From: Hemicentrotus pulcherrimus
Taxonomy: Eukaryota; Echinodermata; Echinoidea; Camarodonta; Strongylocentrotidae
Assembly (NCBI GenBank): GCA_003118195.1
Contig: BEXV01000308.1
Coordinates: forward strand, 16,240-80,239
DNA length: 64,000 bases
Direction of reading: 5' to 3'
Shown: in pieces, positions 21,789-31,700 of the stretch
Numbering within the stretch: position 1 is the first letter of the stretch
How the letters are laid out: each line of letters opens with the position of its first letter
Made by a program: the position numbers and the translations under genes
The notes under the pieces: generated by a model
What the model was told of the DNA's origin: nothing
The model's input: the letters and a program-made list of their open reading frames with translations, nothing else
Databases searched by the model: none

Positions 21789-24700
21789 TATAGACATTTG
21801 GACATTGGCTTTAATATATTTGTCGGTAATTNTCCATAAATTACATCCCAGAGTTAAAGAAAATATTAAATTAGCAACAACATGATATTAGATATAACAT
21901 TTTACAATATATCCCAACACCGATGTTAACAAAAACAAGAGGGCATATCCACAATCGTGGAATCGTTAACACACATTTTTGAATACTGTTTATGTGCTTG
22001 CGTGGCTGTTTTAGCCAGCCCCTTGATTCGCCAACATGAATAATTATGTTTCTTTAAATATTTCTTTATAAATTGTAATGGAACTATAGTATCGTGGTAT
22101 CGGAACAGGAAGGAATTTAACAAAGGGGGTAAATTGGCAATTTATTATGGATATGCCCAAATATGGTTAGTGTACCAAACTCACGCATGCATAAGAAACC
22201 AGCATCCAGTGTTAAATCTTCAATACAAGTATCAGATGCATTGCAAGGCAAACTATCACAAGAAACTGAAAAGGCGGGCACAAGAAGAGCAAAGATTGTT
22301 GTTAGAACACATTAAAATATTTCTCCATTCATTGATTCACCCATTCACTCGTTTATTTATTTGTTTACTGCTGTTTTCAATCACACAAGATATTAGTGCA
22401 AGATATATTGATACACTTCTGACTCGACAAATGTATACTCAAAGAAGTTAAGTAATTAAATAAATAAACTTTTGCATGAAAATGAATGGGACATGCTATA
22501 AAGCATGCTAATACGATTAAAGGTCACACCATTTATTCGTTCACAATTCCTAAATTTAAAAATAAGATCGGCGTTCCTGGAGTATTGATTGGCGGGATAT
22601 GAAGACCATATTCCACCATACACATATAACTATGTACTCGGCACAAGACAAATGATTAACGACTAACATAATGACTATCACATCAAAACAGAATGGATTT
22701 TTAACCAGAGTTTTTTTGTTGTTGTAATCTTTGCAGACGATTATAATCATTTAGTGTTTATAAAGCATTCGAGGAAATCTAGTAATCCACGGATTCAGCT
22801 GACATGCTTTCGGCAAAGGGAAATTCGCAATTTACAGTTGTGTAGCACATATCATTATAATAAGAACATCGACAAGTGTTTAATATGAAAGTTACCACAA
22901 CAGAAAACTTAATCAAGTTCAAGTGTATCGCTCAATATTAAAAAGCATATAGGCTATGTCATCATAAGACAAAACAAATTGAGAATAAGAAAGAAGCGTT
23001 CCCCGTTTACTGCATAGAATAATACTCGGTCAAGCGGAGAGTGGTTACAGGACCCCCGTAAAAGAATAGCAAGAACAAAATGCAAAGAAAATGCAATAGG
23101 CAAGTTCCAAATGAATGCAAAAATACAAATTCGCCATAGTAATTTATTGTTTATATATAATTATTTATTAATTGATATGAGTAATTTGATATCTAACTTA
23201 CTTAACAACGATATTTCACATTGCCACCCACTATATAAGGGCGGACAAATGCATGATGCTGTTTGATCACGTGACTTCTCACAAGTGCCGCCATTTTGGC
23301 ACGTAATGGTCTGACATACATCTGTATCCCACAAAAGATATTAGATAAAGGAGCTTAGTTAAAACATTAAGAACATAGTATGTATAGGCAGTTTGTGGAG
23401 CTGGATGTATCCCTATAGCTTTAATCAATATGTGATCAATAAGTATTAGTATATATAACACGATCATAAAATTTGTCGATAACCTATTGCATATCCAATA
23501 TAAAAAAGTATTCGGATTGCAGAAAACGTCCTTGAAAAGTTCACACATCCCAATAGGTGAAAGGCAAAATCTAATGAAATTGCCTTATTAAGTTGTGTTT
23601 GCGATCTTATAGACTAAGTTGATAATATTAATAATAGTAACGGGGATAATATTCATGATACTAACGGGAAATATAATATCTGTAATAACAGTTATGAATA
23701 ATAATAACAATAACATTAACAATAATAATAACAACAGTAATAGCAATAAGACGCAACTATGTGAATCAAATGTTCATTAAGTATTCATCGATAGAAACGA
23801 TTTTTTCTTTCGACTGACGTATGTATTATCATGTGCCTGTACACGATTTCCAGTTGTATTGTATTTGTCGATTCAAGAACCGAATATTGGTAATATTGTC
23901 TCCAAGGTGTATCTGAGTCATGCTTTTGATTAATTTCTAAGTGATTAAAGTACCTCCGATGAGATCTTTAAACAAGCAATGTCGAGTTGGAACGTTCATC
24001 ATCATCTCAATCATCTAAAACAACATTTTGTATTAACTTATATTATCAGTTCATTTTGAGGTTATTTACCACCACATATTTATCAGGCTATATTCATACA
24101 TCATGTTTCTATTATCACGATATGAAACATGAAGTTCAATATTAGTTACCCAAGGATCAATATTGAGATGGAGACAGATAAGTAGGAAGTCACGTAGGTT
24201 AATTGAAGTGTAAATATTTCAGTCAGAGACNGGGGGGAGACATATCCCCGGCACCAAACTCAAAATTCAAACTTTATCATTTTCGTTTTCATGAGCAAAT
24301 TCTAAGCTCAAGGAACTTTTTGGTCTTTGTCAAGTTATAAAGTACTACGATTTTTCCAACTTTTTGTAAATTTTTCAATTTTTCTGCAATGCCTCCCCCT
24401 TCTCGTTCAAAACGATCTAGCGACGCCTTTGACAGGAGGAGTCAGCAAGTGAGATTTACATCCACGTGCAAGGTGTTAGTTCCTACAACCATCTAAACCA
24501 TTCATCCATGCAACAGCCTGCAATCTAATCTACCACATCTAACGTACTATGTTAGCACCAGGTTTTCTTAGCAAGGCATGTGACGTCATCATCAAGCAAG
24601 CCTCTTACCTGTGTCGATCTCACAGTGCTGGCCTTGGAATCCAGGCAAGCAATAGCAGAGAGCTGCCCCTCCGAACGAGAAGCACGTGCCCCCATTCAGG

Positions 24701-27700
24701 CACATGTTCGCCACCGATCGGCATGGATCATCTCCTGGGTTGGTGGCGAATGACAGTACATGAGGTAATAGTGGGGGGAAAGCGCGGAGGAGGAGTGTGG
24801 TAAAATAGGGTACAAGAAAGCCCTCTCACAATTTTCTGTTGAGGTGTATATGTTGCGAGCTGGACCCTGAGCTAGCTCGCCTTTACTAGTAAAAATCTTT
24901 AGAACTCGGAATAATTCGAAGGCCTCCTTAAAGTTACATGAATCGAAATAACGATCACTTTAAAATTGATACAAATATTACCCAAAGATTGTTCTGGTGA
25001 CTAGTAAAAGGCTATGGAAATCTCAAGATAAGTCGTAGTTACTCGTATCAAAATACGTGCACTTTAAACACGTTCAATATTCGTATACCTTTCTAAATGA
25101 ACTCCGAAGTTCGAAAAATTAGGAGTATCACGACGTCGGAAAAGATTCCTACTCTGAGGAGTCTCTAGTTACTCGGTGGAATCAACTCTGGATAGCTCGG
25201 CACAATTGTCATTTCATAAGGCGTGTATTTTAGACGCGTGAGTACGAGTAGCTGCGAATTGTGCCGACCCACCCAAAGGCTACCTCCCGAGCATTCTACG
25301 ATCTGCGCCAAACCAGCTCGGGTCCAAACACGGAACTCAGCTCGATAATGATGTGTGAGAGGGACTTTTGAAGGAGGGGTAAAGCATATTATATTGTCTA
25401 CTTGTGAGTACGATTTCTTTTGTATCTAAAAAGCTAACATGCACACAACACTATTCAATAGCGGCATATAAACTGGTAATTAACATGCCAAATATATCAG
25501 CACTAAACATCAAATACTTAACACTACGTAGCAACATGGTGTAAACATAATTAGGGTATATTGACAAAAGTGGCAAAGTGCAAACGCCTTTACTGCAATT
25601 CTAACTGGTAACACGAAACACAAGTTGGTGCCAGTGAACCTCTAAAAGCGAACTACACTAACAATGAATGCAATACAACAAAAGGCAATAGGTAATTTGT
25701 TGTAGTGTATTTCTATAACATCATTTACAAACACAGGGAAATATAAATATTCACATACATATAACGTTTAATACTCACAGATGAATAATGTCAACATTAA
25801 ATATAGCTATAAAAGACTAGTATGACTGTACACTTTCGAAGCACTATGTAGTATATGATATATCCACAGGTTGGTGGACAATACATAAAGGGACTCCATT
25901 TTCAGCTTATAAGATAAACGTATATAGACCTTGGAATAATCATGGTTAATGACTTACTTTCGACTACAACATCACAGATATCTCCTTCGTAGTTTGGCGG
26001 GCACTCGCAAGTGTAGTAGGGTTCTTTATTTCTCGTCGAACATGTACCTCCATTGTGACAGGGGCCAGGGCTGGCGCATGGAGCTGTGGTGATTATTGGA
26101 GGAAAAGCAAATGACAGTTACCTAACTTCAAACATTATATTTGAGCAGGCAACATTATATTGTACAAATTCGTACACATTCATATAATTCATAAGTTTAA
26201 CTAATTTGTTTGTTTTTTATGTTAATTTTTCGCATACACCAGTAGGAAATGGACATTACACTAAAATGAACAAATTTACAGACGTATTTTGTTGTGCTCT
26301 TTCTACAGTTTAAATGTCCGGTAACATATCTTCACAGTCAAGTGGTATAGACGACATTTTATTCATAAAATATTTTTGGTAGCAGTTGGTCTTCAGTAAA
26401 ACTCGAATTGCAAAATTCGGCTTAATATAGGCCTAAGCCAGGGGAAGCGGACCATCCTATGTACATCCTTGGAGCCATCTTTAAAAGCCAAGATACGTTT
26501 GGCGACCCTCCTAAAATCAATGCCTGGCTACTGATGAACCTTACTGCATGTTTAACCAGAATAAAGGCCTGTCCCACCAAGTTCAATCATACCTTCACAC
26601 CGGTATCCCCCATCCTCGTTGATACAGACTGTTCCGTTGGTGCAGGGGTTCGGACCCCTCTCTCCGATGCACTCGTTCACGTCTATCTCACACGCCGTCC
26701 CCCTCCATTCTCCAGGGCACATGCAGGTAAAACGATCGGAAGCTGAACTCACACAGGCGCCATGAGCGCAAGGGTCGTCATCGCATAGCGATGCTGATGA
26801 AGAAAATGAAAAAGGAGCATTTTTTTCGAATGTTACATTAATTTCGTGTAAACTGCCTTAGTAGGCTGTTAAAGGTAGAATTAAAAAAAAAACAGACTAG
26901 AATATTAACAATTGGATTAAGGACAGTGAAATAAAATTGCATAATCCCTACATCAAGACATAACGAGTAGTTTTAACTTCTGTTCAAGATGACCCTTGAA
27001 TTAAGGCATTGTTTTTGCTGGAGGCATGTTGCATCCCCAACAACAACAAAAATAGAATTAACTGCGTATTTTATGGAGCATGTTTATCTAGGTCCTACTT
27101 GCCCCAACAAAAATCAAATAAGATAACCCGCGGATTTTGTGAGAATAAAGTTTCTGCATTATAATACATATTTTCCAAATGAGCTTTGAACGACATTTCT
27201 TTTCTGAACGCTCATGAAATTCATAAAAAAACATCAAACTATTTGTGACTTTGAAGGTTTTTGCGTCAACACGATGGATAAGGTGTAAATTGTACGCTGT
27301 TTAGCCAATGAACGAGCGAGACAAATTTGATGTAATTTACCTGTACTCGAGACGTTTATTTCACACAGAATTCCTGTAAACTCGTTGGTACATCTACATT
27401 GAAATGCAGCGGTGTATTCAATACAAGTACCTCCATTTTTACACGGATGGCTCGCACATGTCGGTAGGGCAGCCGCAGCTGTAAGGATTGAAAACCAGAA
27501 GGAATTCGTGATAACAAATCAATAATTTTGGGATGAAGACTTAACAAAGAAACCAAACTTAAGGCAAGAAAATGAATTGATTTCGTAATGTAGCATAGTG
27601 CAGAGTTTCGTAAAAGTTGTTCGAATTGAAAATAAACAGATATGACATAATAATAAATGAATAAAAGTGTGATGAAAATATTAGAGAAAGGTCAATCGTT

Positions 27701-28646
27701 TGATTAATTAACATATACCTATGTGACTGCAAAATGTAACAAAATAATTCAAAAAAGTATTTCTCTCATTACAGCATAAAAAGACTCATTGAATGAGATA
27801 TACGTTCATTTCGTCAAGACTCTATGTCGATAAATAGAGTCCTTGACAATATGAATATCCTCATTTCAATATTTTGTCAAAGATTTTTCTTTTTCTAATT
27901 CTCTCCCTATTCTCCTTATATGTCACACGAACAGATAGCGAATTATATGTTCAATTCAATTTAATAAAATGCAATTGTTATTTTAATTTCAATACGACAT
28001 TGTTACTGAATATTTCGACCAAAAGTTCACACACAGTGCAAGTCGCTTATAGTCATGTCTTGAATTATATGCTCACAGACATAGTTCCTTTAAGCCATGA
28101 TGTCAGTATTGAATAGAGAGATGGGTGTATTATTGTACTTAAGTTAATATATAATGTAACAGCAGGAAAGATAAGACGAACAACCAGAGGTAATAAGGTT
28201 AGAAAAATGTGGTTAAAAATGATTATACTACAAAGAGGTGTAAAAGAGGAAATTCTTGTTATCTTGAATCTTTGTTTAGAGAGCCGATGCTAGAGACAGG
28301 CTAGTCAACTTAAACAGAAATAAAAATGTGTTTAACTTGCTACCAACAGACAAATTCAATTACAATAGAAAATTGTATACGCGTGAATTCTTTAATGAGA
28401 AACATTCGCTTCTCGATTGAATTTGAGGAAGCGAATTTAATTAAGCTCGTTCGTTGCTTAAAAGTGCAAGAAACTTTCCATTCTTTTTTATATTGAAAAT
28501 GCAATTAAGAATGTTCCATGCATGTTAGTACAAAGAAGTGCCTAGCGAAAGGATAACTTACGTGTACTGGTCGGGGTTGCAGAGTGGAATGTTGCAAAGA
28601 GAAACGTGATACAAAGTATACAGAATGTGTTAGTTGGTGACGTCAT
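14156..28646 (-). CDS. Type I membrane protein: signal peptide, 8 EGF + partial cbEGF, VWC-like, SEA-like, TM, cytoplasmic tail (17 exons, 656 aa)
   Basis: Exons in transcript order: 28646-28562, 27478-27341, 26793-26593, 26083-25958, 24734-24609, 23321-23202, 20511-20389, 19560-19435, 18904-18779, 18194-18128, 17720-17676, 17161-17087, 16399-16336, 15689-15594, 15130-14912, 14697-14635, 14326-14156. All introns are GT-AG; lengths sum to 1971 nt with no frame break. Layout by residue: signal peptide 1-23; EGFs about 29-390, one module per phase-1 exon except exon 3, which adds a four-cysteine cbEGF remnant; VWC-like 391-428; SEA-like about 429-530; TM about 556-579, followed by VYKRRSRK as stop-transfer; tail to 656. 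Seven EGFs carry C-x4-T-C O-fucose sites, and EGF1 and EGF8 carry CxSxPC O-glucose sites. By family knowledge this is a cell-surface adhesion or signalling protein. I cannot name an orthologue and no ligand can be inferred. Confidence 0.88.
14635..14697 (-). CDS. EGF gene exon 16 (stop-transfer and start of cytoplasmic tail)
   Basis: 63 nt, phase 0 to 0. It encodes [20 protein letters not shown], then A. The basic cluster directly follows the membrane helix, which sets the topology (N-terminus outside). Acceptor TTCTTATAG, donor GTAGGT. Confidence 0.8.
14912..15130 (-). CDS. EGF gene exon 15 (juxtamembrane stalk and transmembrane helix)
   Basis: 219 nt, phase 0 to 0. After a stalk with an N-glycosylation sequon (NNITH), [20 protein letters not shown] continues as FGIAIIV, a single hydrophobic helix. 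Donor GTG|GTAAAT at 14911. If the intron is not removed, the frame runs on for 16 residues ([16 protein letters not shown]) to TAG, giving an almost tail-less form. Confidence 0.85.
15594..15689 (-). CDS. EGF gene exon 14 (SEA-like domain, end)
   Basis: 96 nt, phase 0 to 0. It encodes [20 protein letters not shown] and then [12 protein letters not shown]. The VSG...V.F.L strand and following helix fit the second half of a SEA-like fold. The G-S-V-V autoproteolysis motif is absent (SGHPAEV), so self-cleavage is unlikely. Confidence 0.8.
16336..16399 (-). CDS. EGF gene exon 13 (SEA-like domain, helix)
   Basis: 64 nt, phase 2 to 0. It encodes [20 protein letters not shown], then T. The F...L..DIA..F.I....I.VL pattern matches the helix-strand part of SEA-like ferredoxin folds. 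Acceptor TTTTGCAG, donor GTAAGT. Confidence 0.8.
16558..16810 (+). mobile_element. tRNA-derived SINE (sea urchin SINE2-like)
   Basis: The head contains GGTATAGTGGTTCATTCACT (A-box region) and GATTCCAATCTTAGCC (B-box region). The body has TTTTGGCAAGGCATTACTCC, CACCCTCCACCCAGGTG and AATGGGTACCTGGCAATTG, followed by an ATT-repeat tail near 16795-16810. It sits in the intron of the EGF gene between exons 12 and 13, in the opposite orientation to the gene. Confidence 0.85.
17087..17161 (-). CDS. EGF gene exon 12 (SEA-like domain, start)
   Basis: 75 nt, phase 2 to 2. It encodes [20 protein letters not shown], then EEFS. A hydrophobic strand is followed by an acidic loop coded by a (GAT)n run, so loop length may vary between alleles. 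Acceptor TCTTGCAG, donor GTAAGT. Confidence 0.77.
17676..17720 (-). CDS. EGF gene exon 11 (VWC-like module, second half)
   Basis: 45 nt, phase 2 to 2, too short to stand out as an open frame. With exon 10 it gives [15 protein letters not shown], the C-x-C..G.W.CT...C end of a VWC-like module. Acceptor CGTACAG, donor GTATGT. The codon split across the exon 10/11 junction reads TG+C, a cysteine exactly where the module needs it. Confidence 0.8.
18128..18194 (-). CDS. EGF gene exon 10 (VWC-like module, first half)
   Basis: 67 nt, entering in phase 1 and leaving in phase 2. It encodes [20 protein letters not shown] and part of the next two codons. The C..F.G..F..GS.....DCN.C pattern is the start of a VWC or Jagged-type cysteine-rich module. 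Acceptor TTTTGCAG, donor GTAAGC. Confidence 0.8.
18779..18904 (-). CDS. EGF gene exon 9 (EGF module 8)
   Basis: 126 nt, phase 1 to 1. Six cysteines: PCTSNPC (O-glucose consensus), ENGGTC (O-fucose consensus), FSCIC, YRGTHC. It is the last EGF before the cysteine-rich module. Confidence 0.88.
19081..19102 (+). repeat. GA-rich tract
   Basis: Purine run in the intron between EGF exons 8 and 9, within a broader AG-rich patch (18968-19140). Confidence 0.8.
19435..19560 (-). CDS. EGF gene exon 8 (EGF module 7)
   Basis: 126 nt, phase 1 to 1. Six cysteines: [25 protein letters not shown] decayed copy of this exon lies in the preceding intron at about 19890-19972. Confidence 0.87.
19890..19972 (-). 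pseudogene. Relic EGF exon (degenerate copy of exon 8)
   Basis: The plus-strand segment 19897-19972 aligns with 19491-19566 of exon 8 and its acceptor: TTTCATCAGGTT and CATGGAGCTGT are identical, with substitutions between. A 2-nt deletion shifts the frame and brings an early stop; the cysteine codons after the first are lost. The acceptor AG is kept. Only the 5' half (on the coding strand) is recognisable. This reads as a dead tandem exon duplication. Confidence 0.7.
20389..20511 (-). CDS. EGF gene exon 7 (EGF module 6)
   Basis: 123 nt, phase 1 to 1. Six cysteines: [24 protein letters not shown]. The intron upstream (20512-23201) is the longest between EGF exons. Confidence 0.87.
21757..21781 (+). 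repeat. (AT)n microsatellite
   Basis: Twelve AT dinucleotides in the intron between EGF exons 6 and 7. Confidence 0.9.
23202..23321 (-). CDS. EGF gene exon 6 (EGF module 5)
   Basis: 120 nt, phase 1 to 1, the shortest EGF exon. Six cysteines: [24 protein letters not shown]. Donor GTAAGT. Confidence 0.87.
   Translation of the reverse strand: MYVRPLRAKMAALVRSHVIKQHHAFVRPYIVGGNVKYRC
23690..23760 (+). repeat. AAT/AAC trinucleotide-rich tract
   Basis: Imperfect AATAAC repeats in the intron upstream of EGF exon 6. Confidence 0.7.
24609..24734 (-). CDS. EGF gene exon 5 (EGF module 4)
   Basis: 126 nt, phase 1 to 1. Six cysteines: [28 protein letters not shown]. Acceptor AACCCAG, donor GTAAGA. The segment is more GC-rich than its introns. 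Confidence 0.87.
24821..25363. mobile_element. Possible MITE with CCCTCTCACA termini in the EGF gene intron
   Basis: CCCTCTCACA at 24821-24830 is the inverse of TGTGAGAGGG at 25354-25363. Internal inverted similarity includes GAGCTGGACCC (24861) against GGGTCC near 25320, and CTCGGCACAATT (25197) against AATTGTGCCGA (25257). The interior is more CpG-rich than its surroundings. A target duplication is not clear. It lies between EGF exons 4 and 5. Confidence 0.5.
25958..26083 (-). CDS. EGF gene exon 4 (EGF module 3)
   Basis: 126 nt, phase 1 to 1. Six cysteines: CASPGPC (one residue longer than usual between C1 and C2), HNGGTC, YTCEC, YEGDIC. The donor is GTAAGT and the acceptor CCACAG. Confidence 0.87.
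26593..26793 (-). CDS. EGF gene exon 3 (EGF module 2 plus truncated calcium-binding EGF)
   Basis: 201 nt, phase 1 to 1. A complete EGF ([22 protein letters not shown]) is followed by DVNEC...NPC.NGTVC...GYRCE, which is the start of a calcium-binding EGF with cysteines 1-4 only. The exon ends there at GAAG|GTATGA, and the next exon begins a new EGF, so cysteines 5 and 6 are missing. Module 2 is the only EGF lacking the O-fucose site. Confidence 0.83.
27341..27478 (-). CDS. EGF gene exon 2 (EGF module 1)
   Basis: 138 nt, phase 1 to phase 1. A complete six-cysteine [20 protein letters not shown], then EFTGILC. It has both the O-glucose (CASHPC) and O-fucose (CKNGGTC) consensus sites. A short PAAALPT linker precedes the first cysteine. 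Confidence 0.87.
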
Positions 28647-28723
28647 GATGATTTATCCAGGTAAATGAACTTCTCGCCTGGCGTCCAAATATATTCCTTC
28701 CGTTAGAAGATTGCAGTATACAC
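28562..28723 (-). CDS. EGF gene exon 1 (5' UTR tail plus signal peptide)
   Basis: Coding part 28646-28562 (85 nt, ends phase 1 at donor GTAAGT 28561-28556). It encodes [20 protein letters not shown], then HSATPTST: a polar start, a hydrophobic core and a small-residue cleavage region near HSA, so a signal peptide. Upstream of the ATG an excellent acceptor (long pyrimidine tract then CTCTCAG) places the exon start at 28723, implying at least one further 5' non-coding exon to the right. Confidence 0.8.
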
Positions 28724-31700
28724 CTGAGAGGGTGAAAGAGAGAGAACAAATTTAGTCTACGCATGGAAGTCCACAATATGGTCACTTCTTCCAGGGCAGA
28801 ATATATACTCCTCGCCTGATAGCGTTCAAATCTAAAGAAAGAGAGAGATGGGGGGAGACAAAATACTCATGTATGATTATGACTCTATTAAGTAGTTTAC
28901 CGTGGCAGAATACAAGCAAAAGTGCTGATCCAATGGCTTTGCTTTAATATGCATATCAGACAGATTCTGCTCTCTGGTAAGAAATCTCCAAATAACCAGA
29001 TAATCGCAAGAAGAAAAAAAAAACATGCGTACTACAATCAAATCCTAGGTGTGTGTTTTTCTCAATCTAATGAATATATTGAAATAGAAACTGAAATACG
29101 TGGTATATAATGCAACATGGTATTAATCACCATGAGCTCAAACGACTTTTGATTAGTGCAATTTCCACGTTCACCGTCGACCAACGTCTCAAAGCAAACT
29201 AAATAAGCTTACATTCTAAATGACTCTTTATGATTAAAGCCTCGCTATAATATTAATCAAATATTTAAAGGTTCGCCGATCACTACTATAGGGGTGGTGA
29301 ACCATTATTTCTTGTGGAGTTCAGTTTGAGTTAACCACAATACGGCCCCTAGGCGGTGTAATGGGTTTATAGAAGATCATGGAAGGTTCTGCTTGTGAAA
29401 GAAAATTCGATGAAAATTATTTCTATGCCGCAGCGGGGGTATTGTAGAGTGATGTGGTCGTGTGTAGGAATGAATAGATGCTCTCACGAGCAAGGGTCGA
29501 GAGGTTCGCTTTCCGAAGGAGTGGTTTATTATGCGAGAAAAGCATTGGGTATTAATCGTACTCCTCTGTATAAAGGCGGCTTACTGAAACTAAAATGAAA
29601 AGTATTCAAAGATATATGTTTACTAATGACAGGTAGTTTATCATGATTCGTCACTGATCCGCAGGAACAATATTTTTGAATTGCGAGCTTATACTGACCT
29701 GTAATTACAACAGAATAGTAGAATAGTGACAAATCTCAGCTATGTTGTGGTTACCAGAAAATGGATAATGTTGAACCAAATATGATTGATTACTGTGTAT
29801 GATATCACTGAGTAACCAATTTGTTACTCTTCTCGAAACTGTATAGTGAAAATTTAAAATTAATGTTCGAATGATGTGTATTCTAAATCTATTATTTTTA
29901 TGTCTGTTTCGTATTATTTCGTTGTATCTTTATTAATTAAACGACTCGACTGAAATAATACCAATCTATATACAAGTTTCAAGCAAGTGATTCTTTCTTT
30001 TCATTAAATTTCAAACCTTCTTAAAAATTGGTATGAATATGCAACAGAGATTAGAAGAAAATTGCACGTTTGACCCAACTTGAACCTTTCTTAAAAGATT
30101 CAGTGACCGGAAGAACGAGATTTGAGCACAAGCAAATTGATACCGTCTTACCCTATACACCTCAAGGGTATGGGCTCTTTCATACATCATTTTTCAACCA
30201 TCGTAACAATTTGTCATTTTGTCGGGGAGTATGTCGAGAAAATTTAAAGAATTTAAAGAAATATTTTGACCGGATTATAAGGCAAAACGAAGAAGAAGAA
30301 AAAAAAAACTCACACGAAAGTATGCTTGCGGGGGAGCGAGTGAAATTGTTGCAGTGTTCGAGTAGCTCGGGGCATCGTAGGTGCACTGTTATAATTTTAG
30401 ATAACACCAATTTTCCTTTGAAAGTGCTCCAAAACTTATTCTAAGAATTAGGATTTGGTAAGTGTGAGCTCATTATCTTATTTAGACGAGGTTGTTAACA
30501 AAAGACGGACTATTATGTGATGGTAAAAAGGAAATAAAAACTGTCACTGAAGGCTCTGTATACAAAAGTTTTTTTTTACCAAACTTGTATTATTATGGTG
30601 AGCAAGAAAAGGGTTTGAAAAGGAAATATTGCCCATAGCAAATGAAATATTAACGACCACAAGATCGAAGAAAATAGGTAGAAAGATTTTTTTAAATCGC
30701 AAGCAAATGGGGTGCAATACCATAGAAAAACGTTATCATATATGTCTTACGTGTACAATAGTGAAATGATATTTTAAAGTGTTTGACACTTTATTGTTTC
30801 TTCCTTGGGTATCAATTATATTTGTCGTAATGTTATTTTTATTTCAATTTCATTGAACATCTTTAATAGATAATTGGATAAATAAAAAGAAATCCCCTAA
30901 TGTCTTTGAAATAAAAGTCATAACTTTGCAAGGAGAATACGTTTATGTCATCTGAAAATAAGGCAAATGCACAAATACTGATGTAAAAAAGATTAAGGTC
31001 TACTACAGTTGATTTTCATCAAAGAAAACATTTTGTCTCGCAACCTCGGAAAAGAATTATGCTCTAGGTGGCATCTCTTCGATCAAACTATATTTCGTCT
31101 AATTTTTGATGCGCCCGGAGCGTAAACAGAAACGATTGATAATCCGACATTAGCAAAATTGTTTGAAGGGTAAAAAAAGAGAAGAAAGAAGTTTCAGGGC
31201 CTCCAGTTTTCTTCAGAATTGTAGAGATGTATGTATTGGAGGCAGACAACCCATTATAGGAATGATTTTGAATTAATGAGTTTGGAAGACATTACACAGT
31301 TGATTGAAAATATGTTAGCACATAAGAGATGGTGCATTACTGAGATGTATGATCTTGTTGAGTGTTTTCCTTCTTATATTCAAAGGTTAATAATGACCAA
31401 ATCAATTATAGAGAGAGAGATTATAAAGTAATGCATAAATATATACTTGTTTAATTATTAACATTGTTTCCATGTATCTTTCAAATGATTTTCTTCATAT
31501 TTGTAGTAATTATTATGTCTATATATTTTTTAAATGAATATTGTGCGATGTAAATGATTTTTTTAAATACCTCTCCCCCCCAAAGAAAACATACAAACAC
31601 GTTATTTAGGATAGGGTTGGTGACGAGAAGTTAAAAAGACACAAGCAACTTACATTAGTCCGGGGTGATTTATACAGATTTTTATTTAAAAATTCCCAAT

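Noticed and set aside
22134..22451. Plus-strand open frame of 105 codons in the EGF gene intron
   Set aside because: Antisense to the intron, no domain, no splice or start support.
30070..30444. Plus-strand open frame of 124 codons
   Set aside because: No ATG in context, no splice sites, no recognisable motif; composition like the surrounding non-coding DNA.
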